Shown here piece after piece: positions 24,262-32,550 of a stretch of 34,543 nt of DNA; within the stretch, counting starts at the first letter, position 1, and each line of letters starts with the position of its first letter. The DNA is from Akkermansia sp. Its GTDB lineage: Bacteria; Verrucomicrobiota; Verrucomicrobiia; Verrucomicrobiales; Akkermansiaceae. The notes under the pieces are model-generated. The model saw only the letters and a list, made by a program, of their open reading frames with translations. It had not been told where the DNA came from and did not search any database. The stretch covers positions 1 to 34,543 of the forward strand of contig JAFVIC010000077.1 in the NCBI GenBank assembly GCA_017477935.1, in the 5' to 3' direction. Made by a program: the position numbers and the translations under genes.

Positions 24262-25113
24262 ATGAAAGACACGATTATTCGTTACGGCGTACGTGCACTC
24301 TCCCTTGGAGTAGTTGCAATGGGCTCTATGTCAATGGCTCTGGCTCAGGAGGGCGCAGATGGCGCCACCGTGGTTCAGAAGACCATGCTCGACAAGTGGG
24401 TTATCGATGGTGGTTGGACGATGATTCCCCTCGTCATTCTCTTCGCCATCACGGTGTTCCTTGTCGTGATTTGTATTATGGAGCTGTCCAAAAAGAAGTT
24501 CTGCCCTGAGGAGCTGCGTGCTCAGCTTGTGGCTCTCATGACGGAGTGCCGCGTGCAATCCGCTATTCAGCACGCCACCACCAGCCCCACCTACCTGGGT
24601 CGCCTGGTTGCTTATGCTCTGCCCAATGTGGATGCCAATCGCCCCGAGGATCTCGGTAAAGACGCCATCGAAGACGCTATCGCTGACTTCACAGCCAACG
24701 AGCGCCCGCGCCTGATGAAGTATGTGGACATTCTTGCTCTTTGCGGCACCATTGCTCCCTCCATCGGTCTGTTCGGTACGGTACAGGGCATGGTGGAAGC
24801 CTTCGCCGTGCTGGCTGAAACCGGTCAGGCTGACCCCGCTCAGCTCGCAGGTTCTATCTCCGTGGCACTTCTTACCACCTTCTGGGGTCTGATTATCTCC
24901 ATTCTCGCCGTGCCGGCCTTCTTCTTCCTGAAGAAGAAAGCCCAGGCTCTTGAGGCTGAGAGCGTGAACGCCATTCAGGAGATGGTTAACACCTCCATCA
25001 ACGTCATCAACGCTGAGGCTCAGCTTGCCCGTATCCCCGAGGGTCTGGGTGACGATGCCGCCGAAGAGGGCGAGGAAGAAGTCGAGTATGCAGAAGAAGA
25101 GGAGCAGGCTTAA
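24262..25113 (+). CDS. exbB: MotA/TolQ/ExbB proton channel protein with N-terminal signal peptide and acidic tail
   Basis: The 283-residue protein has a cleavable-looking signal (ending MALAQ, about 29). A first membrane helix (52-74) is followed by a cytoplasmic loop and two further helices (about 155-182 and 198-223). The family signature GTIAPSIGLFGTVQGM lies at 162-177 and the proton-path threonines (LLTTFWGL) follow. With ExbD it forms the inner-membrane motor that converts proton motive force into work at the outer membrane. Its very acidic end (DDAAEEGEEEVEYAEEEEQA, about 264-283) is unusual. An exported N-terminus is known in Bacteroidetes- and PVC-type ExbB. No tonB follows, so the client is unknown. 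Confidence 0.9.
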   Translation: MKDTIIRYGVRALSLGVVAMGSMSMALAQEGADGATVVQKTMLDKWVIDGGWTMIPLVILFAITVFLVVICIMELSKKKFCPEELRAQLVALMTECRVQSAIQHATTSPTYLGRLVAYALPNVDANRPEDLGKDAIEDAIADFTANERPRLMKYVDILALCGTIAPSIGLFGTVQGMVEAFAVLAETGQADPAQLAGSISVALLTTFWGLIISILAVPAFFFLKKKAQALEAESVNAIQEMVNTSINVINAEAQLARIPEGLGDDAAEEGEEEVEYAEEEEQA

Positions 25114-25128
25114 GCCTGTATCCCACGG

Positions 25129-25161
25129 GCCTGCCCGATGTGAGTCCATCACCGGGCAGGC
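25129..25161 (+). promoter_or_regulatory. Hairpin between exbB and the first exbD
   Basis: A 9-bp perfect stem GCCTGCCCG/CGGGCAGGC with a further ATG/CAT pairing inside is not followed by a T-run. It is more likely to protect or set the level of upstream mRNA than to terminate it. Confidence 0.6.
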
Positions 25162-25193
25162 GTTAACCTACCAACATTTTCTGAATCCGACAC

Positions 25194-25733
25194 ATGGCTA
25201 AGAAAAAATCAAGAGAACCGGAGGAAGTCAATTGCGAGGGTGATCCTTCTCCCATGATTGACTGCTGTTTCCTTCTGCTGATGTTCTTCATTGTGAACGC
25301 CTCTCAGATTACGGTGTCCAAGGATCCGAGCGTGAATATGCCGCATGCGGTATCAGCCTCGGAAATGAAGGATGCTAACGGCTGTATCGTGGTGAACGTC
25401 TTTGCTGACCCCGATGTGATGGGTGCAAAGAACCCCAAGGCGCTCGAGAAGTTCAATCAGACCTACGCTGCTTATCCCGGTACCGTCTGGGGTGTGGCAG
25501 ATGCCAGCCAGAACTCCATCGGTTATAACAGTGGTCAGAGTCAGCAGCTTTCTGAGTTTATCACCAAGCAGCGCGAGGCTATGGAGGCCAAGGGTATCAA
25601 GCCTGAGATGATTCGTCTTTACCTGCGTGGTGATGCCGATGCACCCTGGAGCCGTTCTTCCGGTGCTATCCGTGCAGCCGCCGCCGCCGGTGTGAGCAAT
25701 ATCGTCTTCGGCTCGCTGCCGGCAGAGAACTAA
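25194..25733 (+). CDS. exbD: Biopolymer transport protein ExbD/TolR family, first copy
   Basis: The 179-residue protein has a short basic cytoplasmic start, then one membrane helix (about 20-38) in the family context SPMIDCCFLLLMFFIV. The Asp at 23 is the essential proton-carrying residue. The rest is a periplasmic domain. It is 80 bp from exbB across a hairpin. The periplasmic part (FADPDVMGAKNPKALEKFN...) is longer than in classic ExbD and has no obvious TonB-contact motif. It differs from the second copy outside the membrane helix. The two may form a heteromeric plug within one ExbB ring. Confidence 0.88.
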   Translation: MAKKKSREPEEVNCEGDPSPMIDCCFLLLMFFIVNASQITVSKDPSVNMPHAVSASEMKDANGCIVVNVFADPDVMGAKNPKALEKFNQTYAAYPGTVWGVADASQNSIGYNSGQSQQLSEFITKQREAMEAKGIKPEMIRLYLRGDADAPWSRSSGAIRAAAAAGVSNIVFGSLPAEN

Positions 25734-25759
25734 TCAGCATTTAATTATCATTTCCGAAT

Positions 25760-26254
25760 ATGGCTAGACGCAAGAAAATCGACCCGCCGGCAGAAGAGGA
25801 AATAACTTCTAATATTTCCTCGATGATTGACTGCTGCTTCCTGCTGCTCATCTACTTCCTGGCTGCTACCTCTCTCGTCAGTGAGAAGAAGCTCGACATC
25901 AGCATCCCGCCCCCAGGTGATACCGCCTCTTCCAAGAAGCCCAAGGTTGACCCCGGCAACATCTATGTGACGAAGGCCGGTGTAGTGACCTGGAACGAAG
26001 GTCTGACCGTGGGTGAGGCCTACGATCCCTCTCTGGAGCCCGGCACGCCTGCCTACCTGCAGCAGCGCCGTATGGAATCTCTGGTAGAGAACCTTAAGAT
26101 GCTCAAGGAGCAGGCAGACGCAGTGGAAACCACCCCGGTGGTGATGCTGCACGGTGCAGCCGGTGCCCCGCACCAGCGTATCGTCGACGTGATGGCTGCG
26201 CTGTCCGAAGCTGACATTCACTCCGTTGGTCTGAGCACCACTGCTGATGAATGA
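25760..26254 (+). CDS. exbD: Biopolymer transport protein ExbD/TolR family, second copy
   Basis: The 164-residue protein keeps the same helix context (SSMIDCCFLLLIYFLAAT) with the essential Asp at 24. It has a distinct periplasmic domain with YVTKAGVVTWNEGLTVGEAYDP and a C-terminal strand VVMLHGAAGAPHQRIVDVMAAL. This last part resembles the ExbD periplasmic fold near its proton-coupled contact site. It is 26 bp downstream of the first exbD. Two exbD genes with one exbB recur in Bacteroidetes and PVC bacteria. Confidence 0.88.
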   Translation: MARRKKIDPPAEEEITSNISSMIDCCFLLLIYFLAATSLVSEKKLDISIPPPGDTASSKKPKVDPGNIYVTKAGVVTWNEGLTVGEAYDPSLEPGTPAYLQQRRMESLVENLKMLKEQADAVETTPVVMLHGAAGAPHQRIVDVMAALSEADIHSVGLSTTADE

Positions 26255-26286
26255 TGAACGCACGCACATATAAACCTTAACCCCCG

Positions 26287-26330
26287 GAGAGAGGGGAGCG
26301 CGACGGTTCGCGCCGCGGCTCCCCTCTCTC
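26287..26330 (+). promoter_or_regulatory. Strong hairpin before the TPR gene
   Basis: A perfect 13-bp stem (26287-26299 with 26318-26330) lies in the 174-bp gap after the second exbD. There is no T-tail. It may attenuate, stabilise or process the mRNA between the motor genes and the TPR gene. Confidence 0.75.
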
Positions 26331-26358
26331 GTTCACCCCGCAGGCTGCGGGGTTGAAC
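26331..26358 (+). promoter_or_regulatory. Second hairpin, immediately after the first
   Basis: GTTCA plus CCCCGCA pairs with TGCGGGG plus TGAAC with one bulged T and a 3-nt loop. It follows the previous hairpin directly, making a double stem without a T-run. Confidence 0.7.
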
Positions 26359-26428
26359 CGTTCCCTTTCCCCCCTGTTATCGTTTTCCGCTTACACCAAT
26401 AATCTTAACAAAACACCTATTCTGTTTT

Positions 26429-29400
26429 ATGATTAAGTATTCAACCGCCGCAGCAGTGCTGACCATGGCTGCCCTCAGCGCACCGATGGTGTGCCAGGCG
26501 CAGGATCCTGCTACCGCTGCCAAACAAGTGCAGGCACTTGTCAGCCAGAAGAAAGTGGCCGATGCCATCGCTCTGTGCGACAAGATGATTAAGACCTACA
26601 GCAGCAATAAGTCCCGACTGGCTGCTCAGTTCGCTCACTATGAGCCGTACTTCCACTGGCAGAAGGGTAATATCTACTTCGCTGCCAAGCAGTATGAGGA
26701 GGCCTTCAAGGCTTTCGAAGCTCTCTACACCGAAGAGCGATTCAAAAATCAGAAACTGCGTGACCGCGCCCTGGCTGAAAAGAACATGAACAACGGCAAC
26801 GGCTATGAGCCTTTCCTGACCGCCTCCAAGTTCTACATGGCCTACAGTAAATTCCAGCAGGCCGCCGGTGATACCAAGGCTAAGGTCGCAGGCGATCCCA
26901 CCAAGTTCCCCGATGCTATTAAGCACATGGAAGAGTACCTGACTCTCTACCAGAGCGGTAAGGTGTCCAAGATGGAAAAAGCCCAGAAGATGGACGGCAA
27001 GCTCTGCTTCATGCTGCTGCAGGCCTATCTGCTCAAACCCGAGCCTGACTTCAAGAAGGCAGCCGAATATCTTGAGAAGAGCCGCACCGCGAAAGCTGCC
27101 CTGCCTGACGATATGGCCATGGGCGGTCTCTCCACCATCATGAAGGTGGCTATCGAGAACCCTGAGAATGTCGGCTGGGTGTACAAGGTAGTGCGCTCCA
27201 ATCCGCAGAGTTTTGCCCTCGGTCCGGTGCGCCTGGCTCGCTATGGTACTCAGTTCTTCAACCCCGCTTTGCAGAGCTCCAAGGTCGTGACCGCAGCCCT
27301 GAAAGCCGGTAACATGGAGCAGGCTAACGAGGCCGCCAAGACTACTTATGAACTGCTCGGCCTTACCCCTGAGGTGGAAGAAACACGCCGTGCTCTGCAC
27401 GAGATGTACTCTACACTGAAGGGTTACAAGGCAGCCGTACCCGATCCTGCTTCGGGTGCTTCATACCGCGCCGGTGACTGCGCCGCCCTTTTCAAGAACT
27501 ACGACAAACTGGGCAAGACCAAGACTCAGCTCGAGGCTTACTCTCTGCTTGCTGCTGCCGGTGTGGCTCAGCAGTATGGTTCTATGCGTATGGCCAAGGC
27601 CGGTTATCAGATTCTGATGGACCGCTATCCCGGCCTGAATCAGAATACCAAGGAAGGTCCTAAGTCCATGAAGGACAGGAACACCTTCCAGCTCGCCCAG
27701 CTCTGCCGCGCCACCGGTGAGGAGGAGCGCGCCAATGCCCTCGAAGGCAAGGTGGATATGAAAGAGATGGGTGAAGGCGGCAAGAACACCATCATCATCA
27801 ACAAGATGGCACGTGCCACCAAGGAGAATCGTTGGGAGGACGCCGCTTCCATCGCTGCCGAAGTGGTGAAAGCCACGGAGGAAGACAAGACCAGTCAGAA
27901 CTATGTTGCCGGCCGTTTCGTGCAGGTGGCTGCAGCCTACCAGCTCAAGAAGTGGGAGGATGTGATTCGCCTGGGCGAGGCCATGCTGGCGGACGATGTG
28001 GTCGGCGTAGCCCTCAAGGGTGGTAAGCTCAAAGAGGCTGCCGGTATTACACAGGAAACCCAGTGCCGCTACTTCATCATCGACGCTCACAGCCGCCTGG
28101 CCCGCCAGGATGTCTCTCACCGCGACAAGCTCATCGAGGCCGTGGCTGCATACATCGCCAAGTTCCCCGAAGAGGCTACCCTGCAGCCCAATGTGTACTA
28201 TCAGGGTATCAATACTTTGCTTCAGCGCCAGGGCAACGGTAACCCCGAGGCTATGGCCAAGGATATGGAGCAGGCGCTCACCTACTGTGTTGACTTCGGC
28301 AAGAAGTGGCCTGAGCACGAGCTCGCTCCCCAGATTATGCTGCTGAACGGCAACACCCTCATCAACGGTGATGACGAAGCTCGTAAGCCCGAGGGTATCG
28401 CCACTCTGGAGAAGGCTGTCGACGCCGCTCTCGCTCAGGGTGAGAAGGGTAAGAACGTGGCCGCTAACGCTCTCTATATGCTCTCCTCTTACGGCCGCGA
28501 GATTGCTCTCGAGGGTGAAGATGATGCCGCTATCGCCACCCGTTGTAAGGGCTATGTTGCCCGCTACTGGGCAGATGCTGACTTCGAGGGTTGCGTGTAC
28601 AGTCTGAAGATGGTCAGCCACCTGCTCAACGATTCTCTTGAGAAGGATAAGGCTGCGTTCGAGGCTGCCGTTGCCAAGGCTCAGGAGGTGATTGCCCGTG
28701 AGGCTAACTACGGCTTGGCTAACAACAGCGTGAATGAGGATATGGAGGCCACCATCAACGGCTATGTCTCCACCTACGCAGAAGGCTATCAGCAGTTCAA
28801 CGGCTCCGCTCTCACTCTCGACCAGATTACGGAGCACCTCAAGGGTTTCCCGGGTATTTCTGCCGAAGACAAGTACACCCGCTCTATTCTGCGCATGGCT
28901 ATGCTTTCCGCCATGTCTGCTGAGCAGGCCAAACTTGCCAAGACAGATAAGGAGGCCGCATCCCGCATGCAGGACGACATCGGTAAGGCTTTCCGCGAGA
29001 TGACCCGCGAGTTCCAGCCCGCCGACCTCTCCAACTTCATTTGCGTGCAGGTGGGTAACTACGAGGTGGGGTACGCCCGCCGCCTGAACAACCAGCAGAT
29101 GCGTGATGAGGAAGCCAACGCCGCCGTTGCCTACTTTGACCAGGCCATCAGCCGTGGTGGTGAGTATGTGGCCGAGGCCAAGCTCGGCAAGGCCGGTGCT
29201 CTCGGTCTGACCAGCGACAAGGGCAAGCAGACTGAAAGTGCCCAGATGTTCGAAGAACTCGCTTCGAATCAGGACCCGAACATCGCCGGTCCGGCCCTCA
29301 TGGGTATTACCAGGCTGCACCTCGCTACCGGCAACTATGCCGAGGCAGCCAAGGCTGCCAAGCGTTACGAGGATGCCGGTATTCGCGTGGGCCGCAAGGA

Positions 29401-29809
29401 TATGCAGCTGCTCTATGGTGAGGCTCTTGCCAAGAGCGGAGACCTGGACAACGCCCTCGTTGCCTATACCAACCTGTATCAGGACATGGGTAACATCGCC
29501 TACTCCGCTCCCGCCTGTAAGGCTCTCATGGACATCTACTGGCAGCGCAATAACCCCGCCACCGGTGATCGTATGCAGGGTAGCTTCAAGCCCTCTGACC
29601 ACTGGCGTGCATGGAATACCGGTCAGGTATTCGTGACGCGTGTGCGTGAGTCCAAGCTGGAGGCTAAGATGACCCCCGATGATCGTGACAAGTGGAACGA
29701 AGTGGTGAATACTCTCAGCCAGTACGCTGCTGATGCCGGCGTGCAGAAGGAAGATAAGGAAGGCAAGGACTTCCGCAAGCAGGTCGGTGCCGGTAAGAAG
29801 AAGAAGTAA
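26429..29809 (+). CDS. Large exported TPR-repeat protein
   Basis: The 1126-residue protein opens with a signal peptide (MIKYSTAAAVLTMAALSAPMVCQAQ). It is otherwise helical with many tetratricopeptide-like pairs (for example NIYFAAKQYEEAFKAFEALY near 78 and HLATGNYAEAAKAAKRYEDAG near 969). There are no membrane segments after the signal and no enzyme motif. It is presumably periplasmic or outer-membrane-associated, and probably a scaffold or client of the ExbB/ExbD motor it follows. It ends in a lysine-rich tail. Codon choice is strongly biased to GGT, CGT, GCT and AAG-type codons, as in tuf, suggesting abundant protein. The absence of stops on its opposite strand over about 2.3 kb comes from that bias. 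The function is not known. Confidence 0.85.
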   Translation: MIKYSTAAAVLTMAALSAPMVCQAQDPATAAKQVQALVSQKKVADAIALCDKMIKTYSSNKSRLAAQFAHYEPYFHWQKGNIYFAAKQYEEAFKAFEALYTEERFKNQKLRDRALAEKNMNNGNGYEPFLTASKFYMAYSKFQQAAGDTKAKVAGDPTKFPDAIKHMEEYLTLYQSGKVSKMEKAQKMDGKLCFMLLQAYLLKPEPDFKKAAEYLEKSRTAKAALPDDMAMGGLSTIMKVAIENPENVGWVYKVVRSNPQSFALGPVRLARYGTQFFNPALQSSKVVTAALKAGNMEQANEAAKTTYELLGLTPEVEETRRALHEMYSTLKGYKAAVPDPASGASYRAGDCAALFKNYDKLGKTKTQLEAYSLLAAAGVAQQYGSMRMAKAGYQILMDRYPGLNQNTKEGPKSMKDRNTFQLAQLCRATGEEERANALEGKVDMKEMGEGGKNTIIINKMARATKENRWEDAASIAAEVVKATEEDKTSQNYVAGRFVQVAAAYQLKKWEDVIRLGEAMLADDVVGVALKGGKLKEAAGITQETQCRYFIIDAHSRLARQDVSHRDKLIEAVAAYIAKFPEEATLQPNVYYQGINTLLQRQGNGNPEAMAKDMEQALTYCVDFGKKWPEHELAPQIMLLNGNTLINGDDEARKPEGIATLEKAVDAALAQGEKGKNVAANALYMLSSYGREIALEGEDDAAIATRCKGYVARYWADADFEGCVYSLKMVSHLLNDSLEKDKAAFEAAVAKAQEVIAREANYGLANNSVNEDMEATINGYVSTYAEGYQQFNGSALTLDQITEHLKGFPGISAEDKYTRSILRMAMLSAMSAEQAKLAKTDKEAASRMQDDIGKAFREMTREFQPADLSNFICVQVGNYEVGYARRLNNQQMRDEEANAAVAYFDQAISRGGEYVAEAKLGKAGALGLTSDKGKQTESAQMFEELASNQDPNIAGPALMGITRLHLATGNYAEAAKAAKRYEDAGIRVGRKDMQLLYGEALAKSGDLDNALVAYTNLYQDMGNIAYSAPACKALMDIYWQRNNPATGDRMQGSFKPSDHWRAWNTGQVFVTRVRESKLEAKMTPDDRDKWNEVVNTLSQYAADAGVQKEDKEGKDFRKQVGAGKKKK

Positions 29810-29832
29810 GCTCAAACCCTTTAAAAATAACA

Positions 29833-30825
29833 ATGAAACTTCGTAATATATTTGTAGTAGGTCTCGCTGCTCTGGCCGGTCTCAGCCAGGCTCAGGAACC
29901 CGCCAAGCAGGAAGGGCTTGTGGCTGTGGTTCAGGTGAGCGACAAGAGCAAGCCCGGTAAGCTGAAGGTGAAAAGCGCCTCCGGCAAGGATAAGTTCGTG
30001 TACCACGATGCCGGCTCTGAGCAGGACGTGCAGCGCGATGCCTCCAAGATGAAACTCTTCTTCCTGCTCACGCCGGCGGATATGGTGGAAGCTGAGCGTG
30101 CACTCTCTGCCGGTGACCTCAGCGAGGCTGCCACCCAACTCGCTGCCGTGAAGGAGAAGTACAAGGGGTACTTGGGGCTTGACCGCAACCCGGCTGAGCG
30201 TGCCGCTATACTCGAGCTCGAGTGTGCCGTGCGTCGCCTGGACTTCAATGGCCTGAAGGTGATGGCCGGTGGGTTTCCCCATGCCGAGTGGCTGAGCGAT
30301 ATGGACAAGCGCAAGGTAATGAGCGCCCGTATTCTGGCCAAGGGGTGCACGGGGGCTCCGCTGGCTGAGGTGGAGGCTGATATTCAGACCCTGCTGTCGG
30401 ACGCCAAGACCGCCCCGATGGTCAATGGTGATTGCTACGGCTGGCTGATGTTCGCCAAGGCTCATGCCACGGCTGCTGCCATCACCCCCGATGAGCTTGC
30501 CGGTACCATCTCCGAGGGCAATCTTGCTGCGGCAAACGCTGCCATTGACCTGTATTGCCAGGCCGGTGCCTCTTCCCACGGTCGCGCCATGGAGCTGCCG
30601 GTGGAGGCCATGACCCGCGCTCAGGCCCTGCTTTGGGCAATGCCCGGTGTGAAGGACTATGCCGCCAAGGGCGCTATGGATGCCGGTAAGTGGGGCGCCG
30701 CTCCCGCTAATTTCCGCGATGCCGTTGCTCTGGCATACATGCTCAAGAACATCTTCGGGGCATCGAACGAGACGATTGACACTGCCGCCAAGCTGTATTT
30801 CAATACTCAGGCCGGTAAGGAGTAA
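29833..30825 (+). CDS. Exported alpha-helical protein of unknown function
   Basis: The 330-residue protein has a signal peptide (MKLRNIFVVGLAALAGLSQA) and no other membrane segment. Residues 27-75 look like a small beta domain (LVAVVQVSDKSKPGKLKVK) and the rest is helical with weak TPR-like periodicity (ALSAGDLSEAATQLAAVKEKY). I do not recognise a family. It begins 23 bp after the TPR gene and ends 16 bp before a strong terminator, so it is the last gene of the exbB operon. Its export, codon bias and position suggest that it acts in the envelope with the ExbB/ExbD/TPR set. Confidence 0.75.
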   Translation: MKLRNIFVVGLAALAGLSQAQEPAKQEGLVAVVQVSDKSKPGKLKVKSASGKDKFVYHDAGSEQDVQRDASKMKLFFLLTPADMVEAERALSAGDLSEAATQLAAVKEKYKGYLGLDRNPAERAAILELECAVRRLDFNGLKVMAGGFPHAEWLSDMDKRKVMSARILAKGCTGAPLAEVEADIQTLLSDAKTAPMVNGDCYGWLMFAKAHATAAAITPDELAGTISEGNLAAANAAIDLYCQAGASSHGRAMELPVEAMTRAQALLWAMPGVKDYAAKGAMDAGKWGAAPANFRDAVALAYMLKNIFGASNETIDTAAKLYFNTQAGKE

Positions 30826-30840
30826 TATTTCACTCGACGG

Positions 30841-30878
30841 GCGGGAGTGCAGAGGTTGCACTCCCGCTCATTTTTTTT
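30841..30878 (+). terminator. Rho-independent terminator of the exbB operon
   Basis: An 11-bp perfect stem (30841-30851 with 30857-30867, 5-nt loop) is followed by a run of eight T. It ends the 6.6-kb operon. Confidence 0.95.
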
Positions 30879-30923
30879 AATCCTTTCAGGAAAAATCACG
30901 AACGCATAACCTATCTTTCTGTC

Positions 30924-31418
30924 ATGCAAGACATGCTTGTACGCCTGTATAACCTGCCCGATGGTTCCCCCCTGCGCGCCGCTGCGGCAGAGCAGGGCAT
31001 AACCGTGCGAACCTGCAATCCGTTCGAGGCGCATATCCTCGAAGACTGGGTCGGGCGCCACTTCAGCCCACGCTGGGTGAGTGAATGCAGAATTGCCATG
31101 AGCCACAGCCCCATTGGTTGTGTAATCGCCACTCGCGGTGGCGAGATACTCGGTTTCGCTTGTTATGATGCAACGGCTCGCGGTTTTGTAGGACCCATGG
31201 GGGTGGGTGAGAATGCTCGTGGCTGCGGCGTGGGCCGTGTGTTGCTGGTAACTGCGCTGGAACACATGCGCACCTTGGGCTATGGCTATGCCATCATCGG
31301 TGGGGTTGGCCCGGCTGATTTTTATGCCCGCTGTGTAGGAGCCACGCCGATTGAGGATTCTTCACCGGGAATTTATGCAGATATTCTGCCTAACCCGACC
31401 GCGAACACTCAAAACTGA
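30924..31418 (+). CDS. GNAT family N-acetyltransferase
   Basis: The 164-residue protein has the GNAT fold: a central strand (GGEILGFACYD), FVGPMGVGENARGCGVGRVLL carrying the acetyl-CoA loop (R-G-C-G-V-G, about 93-98), and the C-terminal Y-A-R-C-V-G-A. It is about the usual length for a single-domain member. The acceptor is unknown. A second in-frame ATG lies at 30933. It follows the exbB-operon terminator and has at best a weak promoter (TTTCAG, 17 bp, TAACCT), so its expression is unclear. Confidence 0.85.
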   Translation: MQDMLVRLYNLPDGSPLRAAAAEQGITVRTCNPFEAHILEDWVGRHFSPRWVSECRIAMSHSPIGCVIATRGGEILGFACYDATARGFVGPMGVGENARGCGVGRVLLVTALEHMRTLGYGYAIIGGVGPADFYARCVGATPIEDSSPGIYADILPNPTANTQN

Positions 31419-31448
31419 TTTTTTTTTCTTTAATCCGAACACTTTACC

Positions 31449-31477
31449 TTGACAGCAGCGCAAAATCCTGCTAATTT
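31449..31477 (+). promoter_or_regulatory. Promoter of the acidic-repeat lipoprotein gene
   Basis: TTGACA, a 17-bp spacer and TAATTT. The expected start near 31484 leaves about 21 nt before the ATG at 31505. Confidence 0.6.
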
Positions 31478-31504
31478 CAGAAAGTAGCTTATCTTATTTC
31501 CTCC

Positions 31505-32455
31505 ATGAAACGTTTTCTTCTCATCCCTTCGCTGGCCTTTCTGGCCATGAGCACACTTACCTCATGCCAGAAGGAAGAAAAGACCGCTCTTGAGCTTGCT
31601 CGGGAGCTGACTGCAGAACTGCAGAAGATTTCCGACTTCCGCACTGCTGAGGCTGCCGCCCCGCGTGTGGAGGTGCTCAACAAGCGCATGCAGAATGCCG
31701 GTGTGCGTGCTTTTGCCCTGAATGACCCCGCTCTGACACGCAGTATGGTTGATTCTGAGGGGAGCGAGGGTGCTGCATATGCTGAGGCTCTGGCTCAGCT
31801 CGCTGCCGAAATCGGCCGTATTCAGGCCAGTGCTCCCATGGAGTCGGATGGTGAAGTCGACCGCACCAAGCTGCTGCTTGCCGTGGGTGCTGCCAATGGC
31901 TCCACTCCGGATGCCGCCGCCGGTGAGCGCCAGAAAGCCGGTCTGGCTTACATCAAGGATACTGCTTCCACGCACGAAACTCCCGGTAACTTCCCCGAGT
32001 ACTATGGCTCCGATAAACTTCGCGAGGCTCTTGCTTACAAGGCTGCTCCCGGTTCCATTGCCATTACCAAGATGGATTCGGATGAGGACGTGCCCGCTAT
32101 CCCCGAGGCCGTAGAGGTGGCTGAGGAAGAGGTGCCCGCCATTGAGGAGGAACCCACCGCCGATAGCAGCGATTCTGATACTCCCGCTACGGATGACGGT
32201 GGTGATGAGCCCTCCGTTGACGGCGGTGACGAACCCTCCATTGATGACAGCGGCGATGAACCCTCGGTAGACGGTGGTGACGAGCCTTCCATCGATGACA
32301 GCGGCGATGAGCCCTCTATCGATGACAGCGGTGATGAACCCTCCATTGACGGTGGTGACGAGCCCTCCATTGATGACAGCGGCGATGAGCCCTCTATCGA
32401 TGACAGCGAGGGTGGCGATGATGCCGGTCTCGACATCGGCGAGCTCGATCTGTAA
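31505..32455 (+). CDS. Lipoprotein with an acidic tandem-repeat tail
   Basis: The 316-residue protein has a lipoprotein signal with lipobox L-T-S-C, the acylated Cys being near residue 21. The middle (about 25-185) is helical and folded-looking, without a recognised domain. An acidic region then leads into eight units of GDEPSxDG or GDEPSIDDS (residues 233-301, DNA 32201-32407). The tail is almost purely Asp, Glu, Gly, Ser and Pro, which could bind divalent cations or act as a charged spacer from the membrane. Unit number is likely to vary between strains. It ends before a terminator, 95 bp ahead of truA. Confidence 0.85.
   Translation: MKRFLLIPSLAFLAMSTLTSCQKEEKTALELARELTAELQKISDFRTAEAAAPRVEVLNKRMQNAGVRAFALNDPALTRSMVDSEGSEGAAYAEALAQLAAEIGRIQASAPMESDGEVDRTKLLLAVGAANGSTPDAAAGERQKAGLAYIKDTASTHETPGNFPEYYGSDKLREALAYKAAPGSIAITKMDSDEDVPAIPEAVEVAEEEVPAIEEEPTADSSDSDTPATDDGGDEPSVDGGDEPSIDDSGDEPSVDGGDEPSIDDSGDEPSIDDSGDEPSIDGGDEPSIDDSGDEPSIDDSEGGDDAGLDIGELDL
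32201..32407 (+). repeat. Eight tandem 24- or 27-bp units in the lipoprotein gene
   Basis: The units encode GDEPSVDG, GDEPSIDDS or GDEPSIDG in the order 8, 9, 8, 9, 9, 8, 9, 9 residues. All unit lengths are multiples of three, so gain or loss keeps the frame. Confidence 0.95.
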
Positions 32456-32484
32456 CCCCGAGCATCGGTTCCCCCGATTTGATT

Positions 32485-32532
32485 CATGCGAACCGCAATC
32501 ACCTGATGGGGTGTTTGCGGTTCGTGCTTTTT
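32485..32532 (+). terminator. Terminator after the acidic-repeat lipoprotein gene
   Basis: CGAACCGCAA pairs with TTGCGGTTCG over a 16-nt loop and is followed by a run of five T. It separates the lipoprotein gene from truA. Confidence 0.75.
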
Positions 32533-32550
32533 CCCGGCAGATTGTAAACA

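Noticed and set aside
26441..27400. 319-codon minus-strand frame opposite the 5' part of the TPR gene
   Set aside because: Same mirror effect of biased codons; no initiation site or motif.
27461..29833. 790-codon open frame on the minus strand, opposite the TPR gene
   Set aside because: It arises from strong codon bias of the sense gene. The translation is leucine/valine/histidine-rich without domain motifs, and the sense strand has a signal peptide and TPR repeats.
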